Source of the DNA: Colwellia demingiae
GTDB lineage: Bacteria > Pseudomonadota > Gammaproteobacteria > Enterobacterales > Alteromonadaceae
Length of the DNA stretch: 64,000 bases
NCBI RefSeq assembly: GCF_007954275.1
Contig: NZ_VOLT01000016.1
Location: 1 to 64,000 of the forward strand
Direction: 5' to 3'
Of this stretch, positions 56,682 to 64,000 are shown piece after piece. A model generated the notes under the pieces. It saw only the letters and a program-made list of their open reading frames with translations, made no database searches and was not told the DNA's origin. Each line of letters starts with the position of its first letter. Within the stretch, counting starts at the first letter, position 1. A program made the translations under genes and the position numbers.

Positions 56682-58262
56682 TTGAAAGCGTTAACGTTAA
56701 AAGTATTTTGTGAAAACTCAGATCCAAATAAACTGTCAGGGAAACAAGTAAAGTACTTGGCGATTGCTGATGCCTTGAGAAAAGCGATTAAAGAAAGTCA
56801 TATTGCACCGACTGAAGCTTTACCTTCAGCGCGAAAACTGGCTCAGCAGTTATCGGTAAATCGTCATACTGTTATGGCGGCATTGGCTGAATTAGTGGCG
56901 CAAGGCTGGGTTGAAGCAAAAGAACGTTCAGGTTACCGAGTGGTAGCAAACCTGCCAATTCAAGGAAGTCGTGCCATAAATAAAATGGCGAAAACACCGC
57001 AAAGTTTTGATTGGAAATTTCGAGTAAAACAAAATTGTGCTGTTACGCCAAAAGTTAAAGCGAGCGAATATCCTTATAATTTCTCCGGTGGTCAACCCGA
57101 TATCAGGAAGTTTCCTTTTGATGAGTTTAAAAGTCATTTTTCACAAACTTGCCAGCGTCCTAAAATTGATGATTTAAGTTACGGTGATAGTCGTGGAGAA
57201 GCTGAGCTTATTGAAGAAATAGCCAGATATTTACGACGCGTTCGCTCGATAACTGAAAAAGAATTGATGATTTGCAATGGCTCACAAGAAGCCTTGTATA
57301 TGATTTCTCAGTTACTTTTACAACCTGGAGATAAAGTTGCAGTTGAACAACTAGGTTACCCGCCTGCTTGGGCTGCTTTTGAGCGCACGGGCGCGACATT
57401 AATTGCAATTAAACAAGATGAGCGGGGCATAGACCCTGAGCATTTAGCGCAAGTCTTTGCTCAAGGTAAGGTCAAGTTGCTTTATCTTACACCATTACAT
57501 CAATACCCAACGACTGTCTCTTTAGATATCTCTAGGCGTATGCAAATCTATCAATTAGCGGTGCAATACGGTGTCGCCATTGTAGAAGATGATTATGATC
57601 ATGAGTTTCATTATGATAGCCAGCCGATTGCACCTATGGCTGCTGATGATCCCGCAGGTTTGGTTATCTATATATCTACTTTTTCAAAACTGATGTTTGG
57701 TGGCGCACGTATTGGCTATGTTGTGGCAAATAATGCCTTAATTGAGCAAGTGGCTGCTTATAAAATGGTGATGAACCATAAGTGTAATGTCTTAGTTCAG
57801 CAATCTGTGGCTAAGTGGATGCAGCAAGGGGGCTTTGAAGGACATTTGCGCCGCATGACGCGCTTATATCAAAAACGTCGTGATTTTATGGTTCAACAGC
57901 TAAGATCCTATCAAGAACAAGGTCTACCGATACATTTCGAAGTACCTGCTGGCGGTATGGCAATATGGCTTGATACGGGTAAGTCGATTGTCGGGTTAAA
58001 AGAGAAGCTACTCGCACATCAAGTGTACTTACAAACTGAGGTAGAATTTTGTAGGTTTAAAGTGTTACCGGATGAGCTCACTAATAGCTTAGCGAGTAAC
58101 TCAGCGAATAATTTACCAGAGAATTTACCGGAGAATATACCAAGCCATTTACCTAAGAAAGAATACCGCTTTATCCGGTTAGGATTTGCGGCAATGAACG
58201 AAGCAGAAGTTACCGAAGGGTTAGCTATTGTGATGAAGACTTTATACGGCTCAGACTATTAA
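56682..58262 (+). CDS. MocR-family (GntR/aminotransferase) transcriptional regulator
   Basis: A 526-residue fusion: N-terminal GntR winged helix (about 20-85, LPSARKLAQQLSVNRHTV) and a class I aminotransferase-like PLP domain (130-520) with the PLP-lysine segment STFSKLMFGGARIGYVV. Starts at TTG. These regulators use PLP or PLP-derived ligands; PdxR and TauR are relatives. It diverges from the PaiB/GNAT genes, the likely targets. A Pro/Asn insertion (SNSANNLPENLPENIPSH, about 465-485) built from short repeats is unusual. Confidence 0.88.
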   Translation: MKALTLKVFCENSDPNKLSGKQVKYLAIADALRKAIKESHIAPTEALPSARKLAQQLSVNRHTVMAALAELVAQGWVEAKERSGYRVVANLPIQGSRAINKMAKTPQSFDWKFRVKQNCAVTPKVKASEYPYNFSGGQPDIRKFPFDEFKSHFSQTCQRPKIDDLSYGDSRGEAELIEEIARYLRRVRSITEKELMICNGSQEALYMISQLLLQPGDKVAVEQLGYPPAWAAFERTGATLIAIKQDERGIDPEHLAQVFAQGKVKLLYLTPLHQYPTTVSLDISRRMQIYQLAVQYGVAIVEDDYDHEFHYDSQPIAPMAADDPAGLVIYISTFSKLMFGGARIGYVVANNALIEQVAAYKMVMNHKCNVLVQQSVAKWMQQGGFEGHLRRMTRLYQKRRDFMVQQLRSYQEQGLPIHFEVPAGGMAIWLDTGKSIVGLKEKLLAHQVYLQTEVEFCRFKVLPDELTNSLASNSANNLPENLPENIPSHLPKKEYRFIRLGFAAMNEAEVTEGLAIVMKTLYGSDY

Positions 58263-58403
58263 TAAGCTAACTACTCAAGCTTATTAATAAGTGAGTTAAT
58301 CATAGAGTTAAAAAGAAGGTTAAGAAGTGAGTTGAAATAATAGTAAAGTCACAGCCTTAACTTATTTCAACTTCACTCCTGATTAATAGGAAAACTCTAC
58401 ACT

Positions 58404-58562
58404 TATACCAATTACATTAAATTTGTGATCTTGGTGTACGCAGGAAAGATATGTCAGGACAAGGCGCTCGATTGAGTAATAGCTAGCTATTGGGATTGAG
58501 AGCAACGCAGGCGTGATGTATTTTAACCAGCACAAGTGAGCAATAATTTAATAGAATTAGTA
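58404..58562. repeat. TATACCAAT-type repeat element, 159 bp
   Basis: Terminal inverted repeats: TATACCAATTACATTAAATT at the left and, in reverse, ATACTAATTCTATTAAATTA at the right. A perfect palindrome AATAGCTAGCTATT lies at 58478-58491. It has no coding capacity. It ends exactly at the stop codon of the following minus-strand gene. Related partial copies lie at 16971-16998 and 38662-38720. Confidence 0.6.
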
Positions 58563-59315
58563 TTAATGTGCCTTGTGATGTGTATGTAGCGCTTGAGTAT
58601 TCTGGCTGGCTGAAAAGCCTTGATTAATCATCGCCGCTAAAAAGGGCGTTGATTCGTTATCGCCAACATCAGCATAATCAGTACTTTGATAGCGTGAATA
58701 CTCATTAAAGAGTGAAGCGATTTGTTCGACGGTACCTTGATAATTTGTTAATGACCACTGGCGAGTCGAGGTTGCGCTTTTGAGCTCGAAGAACTTTACT
58801 AACTGAAGGTTAGGTAACCAAACTAGTTGATATTCTGATGTTTGTGTTTTATGAATATAATGTTGTTCTAATTGACAACCTGAATTTTTTTGCCCAACAA
58901 GCTGCATTTTACTAAGATCAGGTGTCGATACTAATTGAAAAATATCTTGCCACTTTGGCTGATATCTTAATTCATTTGATTGGTACTCAATGGTATGTTG
59001 GTATTGCTCAAAAGCTCTATTTAACGATAAGCGATTGCCATTGTGCGACCAAATATCATTCACACCTTGGCTAAGATCTCGCTGCAAGACTCTATTATTG
59101 TATCGATGTAATTCAAATGACTGTGTTTTTTTAGCTGAGGTTACCTGTGCTTTTTGTTCCTCTATATTATTGGTTTTCTGTTGGCTAAAGTCATAATAAG
59201 CACTTAGTACTTTGGGTAATATTTTGCATTCGCTGGCAGTACTGCTGACTGATGTAGTTACTCCTACTATAGTGAAAAGTAGTAGGGTCAATCGTGATAA
59301 AGAGATAATTTTCAT
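58563..59315 (-). CDS. Exported protein of unknown function downstream of alkaline phosphatases
   Basis: A 250-residue protein with a signal peptide (about 1-27) and no further membrane segment. No family recognised. Two Cys (about 30 and 147) may pair, and the C-terminus is His-rich (HTHHKAH). It is the third gene on the strand of the two alkaline phosphatases, 158 bp after the second, so it may be co-expressed with them. The preceding distance and an ordinary start do not prove an operon. Confidence 0.6.
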   Translation of the reverse strand: MKIISLSRLTLLLFTIVGVTTSVSSTASECKILPKVLSAYYDFSQQKTNNIEEQKAQVTSAKKTQSFELHRYNNRVLQRDLSQGVNDIWSHNGNRLSLNRAFEQYQHTIEYQSNELRYQPKWQDIFQLVSTPDLSKMQLVGQKNSGCQLEQHYIHKTQTSEYQLVWLPNLQLVKFFELKSATSTRQWSLTNYQGTVEQIASLFNEYSRYQSTDYADVGDNESTPFLAAMINQGFSASQNTQALHTHHKAH

Positions 59316-59473
59316 ACTAAGATTACTCGCATAAGAAAGAAGTGAGTTGATTAAAGTAAATTAGAATAAGTTAAAGCTAATTAGAGTAAACGAAAGGAAG
59401 CTGCCTATTTTGTACAAAAGGTGACAACTTCCTTGGGTGCTACTTTTAAAAGAGCTGGTCTTTAACTAACTAA

Positions 59474-61333
59474 CTAATTCATTGCCTTTTCAGCTTGTTT
59501 CACTAAATCAGCGGCATAATCCATTACATGGAAAATTATACTTTGCTCATTTGTTCCTGTGACTAAGTGAGCACCAGGTCCCATTGCATAAATACCGACA
59601 TCTTCACCTGCATGTGTTTCTGAACCTCTTGGTACCAAGGATTCTTGATGAAAACCTGTTGAGCTTGTATCAACCAGCGTTAGGTCTTGACGGCCAGTTA
59701 TCGCATCACCGTTATAACCTTCATCGGCATCAGTCTCTGAGCCTAAATCTCTAAAACCTTTACCGTTGGTATAACCTAGAGTTGTGTAAGGCATACCATC
59801 TTTTGCTAGACTTGGTTCTGTTTTTCCTACATTAACTACCTTACCTAGAATTGGATTACCACGTTTTGGATAACCTGCCATGGTAAATACATGACTATGA
59901 TCGGCAGTAACAATAATCAAGGTTTCTTCAGGGTCAGTGTTATCAACAGCAGTTTGTACCGCATCAGCAAAAGCAATGGTATCGGTTAATGCCCCGTGAG
60001 CACTCCCAGCATGATGGCCATGATCTATTCGCCCAGCTTCAACCATTAAGAAAAAACCTTCTTTATTATTATCAAGTATATCAATAGCTTTACTGGTCAT
60101 TTCACGTAAAGAAGGTTCACCCGAAATATCATTTTTACGATCGGCTTCATATTGCATATGTGATTCATTAAATAAACCGAATAAACGTTGCGTAGCATTG
60201 GTATCAACGGCATCAAAACCTGCTTGGTCAATCACGAAACTGCCCGTTGGATATTGGGCTTGCCATTCAGCTGTTAAATCTCGGCCATCGGTTCTATCAC
60301 CTTCAACGGTGCTTGTAGCATCAGCAGTATTATATGCGGCGTCTTTTGGTAAAAAGTGACGTCTTCCTCCCCCTAGAACAACGTCGAGACCATCAACATC
60401 AGTACCGGAAAAGCGGCTTTCAATATCACTTTCAAAGCTGATAAGTTGCGAAGCTATGTCTACGCAACCAGCTGTAATAGCCTCTGCAGGCATATCTGAA
60501 ATATCTTCCCAGTTTCTCTCCGCAGACTTAGCATAGGTTGCTGCGGGTGTTGCATGAGTAATACGAGCAGTAGAGATAATACCCGTTGATTTCCCTGCAA
60601 TCTCCGCCAACTCTAATGCCGTTACTAGCTCATTACCTGATGCTGTGGAGCACTCTCCGCGGCTAATTGCTTCACTCACGCCAATGACACCAGCATCAGT
60701 TTTAACACCTGACATCATCGCAGTCATTGTGCCGGCAGAGTCAGGAGTTTGTGCATCAACATTGTAAGTTTTAGCAAAACCAGAGTAAGGGAATTTATCA
60801 AAACTTAGCTCATGTTCTTCACCCAATTTTCCTAATTGTTGACCCGCTAATATACGTGCGGCGGTAACAGTTGATAAACCCATACCATCACCGACAAATA
60901 AAATGACATTTTTGGCTTTGCCGCGCGCATTAACCAAAGACTTAGCATTTAGCTGGGCTTGGCTTAAAATACTCTTCCCTTGTTCATACCATAAGTTGTT
61001 GGTAGTTGCGGTTAATGATGAACCCTGCATCTGAGTAACTGTTGGTTTGCAAACATATTCTGTTGTCTCAATTTCACCAGCGTCTAAAACACCTGAGCTA
61101 TCGCTATCTAAGCCTGAGTCAATTTGTACGCCACCGTTAAGACATTGTTCATGACCAACGCTGACTAGCGTTTGGTTGATTAAACTGTTTGACCCTTGTG
61201 TACCGTTATCGCCATTTGTACCGTCGCTGCCATCGCAACCGGCTAACGCGGCTAACGCGGCTAACGAGGCTAATGAGGTTAATTTTAATGTTATATTTAA
61301 TGTTTTATTTGATTTTTTATTTAAGGCTTTCAT
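59474..61333 (-). CDS. phoA2: Alkaline phosphatase, lipoprotein with N-terminal DUF7151-like domain
   Basis: A 619-residue surface or periplasmic phosphomonoesterase. Lipobox LAGC gives lipid-modified Cys33; residues 34-98 are a Gly/Asp-rich segment and a DUF7151-like calcium-type domain (LDSDSSGVLDAGEIETTEYVC, shown in part). The alkaline phosphatase domain starts near 140 (KNVILFVGDGMG) with nucleophile Ser199 in TPDSAGTMTA and zinc/metal ligands in DHGHHAGSAHG and TADHSH and HAGEDVG. It is about 75 percent identical by eye to the next gene. AGGAATTAAC precedes the ATG. Confidence 0.88.
   Translation of the reverse strand: MKALNKKSNKTLNITLKLTSLASLAALAALAGCDGSDGTNGDNGTQGSNSLINQTLVSVGHEQCLNGGVQIDSGLDSDSSGVLDAGEIETTEYVCKPTVTQMQGSSLTATTNNLWYEQGKSILSQAQLNAKSLVNARGKAKNVILFVGDGMGLSTVTAARILAGQQLGKLGEEHELSFDKFPYSGFAKTYNVDAQTPDSAGTMTAMMSGVKTDAGVIGVSEAISRGECSTASGNELVTALELAEIAGKSTGIISTARITHATPAATYAKSAERNWEDISDMPAEAITAGCVDIASQLISFESDIESRFSGTDVDGLDVVLGGGRRHFLPKDAAYNTADATSTVEGDRTDGRDLTAEWQAQYPTGSFVIDQAGFDAVDTNATQRLFGLFNESHMQYEADRKNDISGEPSLREMTSKAIDILDNNKEGFFLMVEAGRIDHGHHAGSAHGALTDTIAFADAVQTAVDNTDPEETLIIVTADHSHVFTMAGYPKRGNPILGKVVNVGKTEPSLAKDGMPYTTLGYTNGKGFRDLGSETDADEGYNGDAITGRQDLTLVDTSSTGFHQESLVPRGSETHAGEDVGIYAMGPGAHLVTGTNEQSIIFHVMDYAADLVKQAEKAMN
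61241..61283. repeat. 9-bp repeats in the phoA2 signal peptide
   Basis: GGCTAACGC at 61241, 61250, then decayed copies at 61259 and 61268: it encodes the LAALAALA part of the lipoprotein signal. Copy number changes would lengthen or shorten the signal in whole codons. Confidence 0.7.
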
Positions 61334-61357
61334 TGTTAATTCCTTTCTATTAGCAAG

Positions 61358-62941
61358 TTATTGAGCAATTAAGCCAAGAGATTGATTGATGATGTGAAAA
61401 ACAACACTTTGCTCGATAACACCTTGCGCTAAATGAGCACCTGGACCTGAAGCGTGTAGACTAATATCTTCGCCAGCATGGGTTTCTGAACCTAATGGCA
61501 CCGCCGCTTCTTGATGGAAACCTGTCGATGTTGTATCTACGGTTGTTAAATCTTGACGACCGGCAACGGCATCATCGTTATAAGTTAGGTCGGCATTGGT
61601 TTCGTTGACTAAATTTCTAAAACCTTTACCATTTGTGTAACCTAAGGTGGTGTATGGCATGTTGTCATCAGCGAGCGCTGGCTCTGTTTTACCTACATTA
61701 ATAACCTTACCTAATATCGGATTACCACGTTTAGGGTAGCCTGCAATGGTAAATACATGGCTATGATCCGCGGTCACTAATATTAAGGTTTCTTCGGGAT
61801 TAGTACTGTTAATTGCCGCTTGTACCGCATTTGAAAACTCTATGGTATCGGTTAATGCATTGTAGGCAGAGCCCGCATGATGACCATGGTCAATGCGTCC
61901 AGATTCAACAACAAGAAAATAGCCTTTGTCATTGTTATCTAATATATCAATGGCTTTACTGGTAAGTTCAGTGAGGGAAGGTTCACCAGCAATATCATTT
62001 TTACGGTCGGCTTCATATTGCATGTGAGATTCATTGAAAAGTCCTAACACGCGCTCAGTGTTACTGGCATCAATAGCGTCAAAACCAGCTTGATCGATAA
62101 TATATTTACCGCTTTGATATTGTTCTTGCCACTTGGCTGTTAGGTCAACACCATCAGTACGATCGCCTTCAATGGCACTGTTAGCATCGGCGCTGTTGTA
62201 GCTTTCATCTTTTGGTAGGAAGTGTCTGCGACCACCACCAAAAGCAACTTCAATGCCATCAACATCAATGCCCTGGAAGCGCTGTTCTAAGTTTTTCTCA
62301 AAATCAATAAGTTGTGTTGCAATATCAACACAACCAGCTGTTACAGCTGTTTCAGGCATATCAGAGATATCTTCCCAGTTACGATCGGCAGACTTTGCAT
62401 ACGTAGCAGCTGGCGTTGCATGGGTTATGCGCGCCGTTGAAATGATTCCCGTCGATAAGCCCTTAATTTCAGCAGCTTCTAGCGAGGTCACTAACTCATT
62501 TCCTGCAACCGTGGAGCAATCACCACGGGCAATATCTTCATCAACACCAATAACACCAACATCTGTTTTTACGCCTGACATCATTGCCGTCATTGTGCCA
62601 GCAGAGTCAGGCGTTTGAGCATCTACATTGTAGGTTTTAACTTGCGCTGAATAAGGAAAGGTTTCAAAACTTAAGTAACCTTCTTCTCCTGATTTACCTT
62701 CATTCTGTCCGGCTAAAATTCGTGCCGCCGTTAAGGTAGATAACCCCATGCCGTCACCGACAAATAAAATGACATTTTTTGCTTTATTACGTGGTGTTAG
62801 TTTAGTTTTAGCGATAACAGATTGCTGACCATCTGCAAACCACTGACTGTCTTTTTGCACATTGGGTAAAACTCCAGCAACGGCGACGCTAGAGAGTAAA
62901 AATGATGACAAAGCTGAAAGTGAAACCCACATTGAGTTCAT
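61358..62941 (-). CDS. phoA1: Alkaline phosphatase, PhoA family
   Basis: A 527-residue secreted phosphatase: signal peptide (about 1-23), the KNVILFVGDGMG metal motif at 56-66, nucleophile Ser113 in TPDSAGTMTA, and the DHGHHAGSAYN, TADHSH and HAGEDIS metal-binding segments. It is a tandem paralogue of the following gene, 24 bp away, and lacks its lipoprotein and DUF7151 part. AAAGGAAG precedes the ATG. The upstream intergenic PhoB-like site fits phosphate-starvation control. Confidence 0.92.
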   Translation of the reverse strand: MNSMWVSLSALSSFLLSSVAVAGVLPNVQKDSQWFADGQQSVIAKTKLTPRNKAKNVILFVGDGMGLSTLTAARILAGQNEGKSGEEGYLSFETFPYSAQVKTYNVDAQTPDSAGTMTAMMSGVKTDVGVIGVDEDIARGDCSTVAGNELVTSLEAAEIKGLSTGIISTARITHATPAATYAKSADRNWEDISDMPETAVTAGCVDIATQLIDFEKNLEQRFQGIDVDGIEVAFGGGRRHFLPKDESYNSADANSAIEGDRTDGVDLTAKWQEQYQSGKYIIDQAGFDAIDASNTERVLGLFNESHMQYEADRKNDIAGEPSLTELTSKAIDILDNNDKGYFLVVESGRIDHGHHAGSAYNALTDTIEFSNAVQAAINSTNPEETLILVTADHSHVFTIAGYPKRGNPILGKVINVGKTEPALADDNMPYTTLGYTNGKGFRNLVNETNADLTYNDDAVAGRQDLTTVDTTSTGFHQEAAVPLGSETHAGEDISLHASGPGAHLAQGVIEQSVVFHIINQSLGLIAQ

Positions 62942-63088
62942 AGTGCTTCCTTTGTTTTTTAATTTAAGGTTAGAAGTTAGGAATTAAGGTTAATTATTAT
63001 TGCTAATGCGCATGCATTAACATCCCCAGTATCCTAGTGATTAAAAATGACAGTTTGGTAAAGTAAAGATGAATGAACGATGAAGGAT

Positions 63089-63108
63089 TTGTAACAGCAT
63101 TGTGACAA
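63089..63108. promoter_or_regulatory. Candidate shared PhoB site between phoA1 and the PhoD-like gene
   Basis: On the minus strand TTGTCAC and CTGTTAC are spaced 11 bp; on the plus strand TTGTAAC (63089) and TTGTGAC (63100) are also 11 bp apart. A further CTGTCAT (minus strand) lies at 63047-63053. The layout suggests PhoB control of both divergent genes; scoring was by eye only. Confidence 0.5.
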
Positions 63109-63264
63109 GGTATAAGGAGTAAACTTCTTAACAGTCAATATTGGGTGGTTCGGGGAATCACAGAAGGTAACAATTTCATCTTGCTATTAAGGGCAATTTA
63201 CGAGATAAACACCCTTAATACGTTATTTTAATATAACTAACTTAGATAAATAATAGAGACTTAG

Positions 63265-64000
63265 GTGTTAGCAGATATTTTAGTGGGGCCAATTTTACGA
63301 CGTTTAACATCACAACAATTAGTGCTGTGGTGGATTAGCCCATTTGAGTGTCGTGGAGCGCTTCACTGTTACCTAGGTGATGAGCACTTAGATGAAGAGA
63401 ATGTGGGTGGTGCTGACTCAACAAATACTACCGCTAATACTTCAACTAAAGATAAGCCAACTTTCATAGCACCGCTTGATGATAATAATTTAACGACTTT
63501 TCGAGTTGGTAAAAAAGCCGTTGTTCATTTGTTAGATGTAAGCATTAACTTACCGGTAGAGACTTATATTGAGTATGACTTGCTGTTAGTAAATGCAAGT
63601 GACTCGTTTGATACAAGCAGTGGTAGTTCCTTAAATAGCACCGAAGTTAGCACCAAAAACCTAGCTGATATTATCCCTCATTTAGCCTTTGACGATAGAA
63701 TTCGCCCCTCCTTTATTATCCAAAAAAATATAAATAATTTACTGCATGGCTCTTGTCGTAATCCACATCACGAGAGTCCAGATAGTTTATTAGCGGGCGA
63801 TCATTTAGTTGGACAAACCTTAACAGATGTTGAGCAAAGACCAGCATTATTGATGATGTCTGGTGATCAAATTTATGCTGATCATGTTGCTGGTGTTACC
63901 CTTCATGCTATTCATCAAGTTATCGTTTTATTAGGATTAAATGATGAGAGCTTTAGTGATGAATATTTAGCTGAGCAAGGCATTACTTGCGGTAGTGAGC
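63265..64000 (+). CDS. PhoD-like alkaline phosphatase / metallophosphoesterase, N-terminal part
   Basis: Partial gene, open to the window edge (245 codons). It starts at GTG at 63265, immediately after an in-frame TAG. MLADILVGPILRRLTSQQLVLWW and the metal-binding LMMSGDQIYADHVAG stretch (in parts) fit the PhoD-like phosphatase family. It may act on phosphodiesters or monoesters. It diverges from phoA1 across 320 bp with candidate PhoB boxes. A Ser/Thr/Asn-rich insert (about 50-65) separates the N-terminal strands. Confidence 0.8.
   Translation, partial: MLADILVGPILRRLTSQQLVLWWISPFECRGALHCYLGDEHLDEENVGGADSTNTTANTSTKDKPTFIAPLDDNNLTTFRVGKKAVVHLLDVSINLPVETYIEYDLLLVNASDSFDTSSGSSLNSTEVSTKNLADIIPHLAFDDRIRPSFIIQKNINNLLHGSCRNPHHESPDSLLAGDHLVGQTLTDVEQRPALLMMSGDQIYADHVAGVTLHAIHQVIVLLGLNDESFSDEYLAEQGITCGSE

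Overview
The window looks like chromosomal DNA of a marine, probably cold-adapted gammaproteobacterium of the Alteromonadales, closest in gene content to Colwellia. The grounds are the AT-rich composition, the proteobacterial dedicated-sortase regulators (PdsO/R/S), a DUF3450-TtpC-ExbB-ExbD-TonB-TPR cluster, large TonB-dependent receptors, and families of short repeats that begin with TATACC. This is inference from gene families; no rRNA or tRNA gene was seen. It is mostly ordinary host chromosome, with no prophage, no transposase gene and no CRISPR array.

Layout. 1-3.1 kb: a truncated porin gene, a dienelactone hydrolase, the ribosome-rescue gene arfA with an RNase III-type hairpin across its stop codon, and hemF. 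3.3-10.8 kb: an ammonium transporter, then a large internally duplicated lipoprotein followed by a TonB-dependent receptor, preceded by PhoB-box-like repeats. 10.9-18.7 kb: an HMCES/YedK protein, an unknown exported protein, the PdsO/PdsR/PdsS cluster without a visible sortase, and a SulP transporter that lacks a normal start codon. 18.7-20.5 kb: a MITE-like element, a small lipoprotein, a glutaredoxin-like protein and a 104-bp tandem repeat array. 20.5-26 kb: a complete TonB energising operon. 26.2-33.8 kb: an alpha-2-macroglobulin gene broken by one in-frame TAG, and pbpC. 33.8-38.3 kb: AlkC-like glycosylase, Kelch protein, DUF2237, prolyl aminopeptidase and DUF6172. 38.7-43.9 kb: acs, and the aroF-tyrA pair split by a MITE-like element. 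44-50 kb: an M15 peptidase, a TetR-controlled sterol desaturase cluster, small membrane proteins and a B12-type radical SAM protein. 49.9-53.5 kb: a LysR regulator, an AhpD-like protein and a three-domain redox protein. 53.9-58.3 kb: a second porin, PaiB-like and GNAT proteins, and a divergent MocR regulator. 58.5-64 kb: an unknown exported protein, two tandem alkaline phosphatases and the start of a PhoD-like phosphatase.

How the genes may work together. A phosphate-scavenging theme recurs: two PhoA-type phosphatases and a divergent PhoD-like phosphatase share an intergenic PhoB-like site, and the lipoprotein/TonB-receptor pair at 5-10.7 kb has several 11-bp-phased CTGTCAT-like units upstream. 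The TonB operon at 20-26 kb could energise that receptor. This link is inference.

The sequence-level oddities that most deserve checking are the arfA hairpin and its degron-like tail, the nonsense codon in the macroglobulin gene, the missing SulP start codon, the sortase-less Pds cluster, and the repeat inserted between aroF and tyrA.
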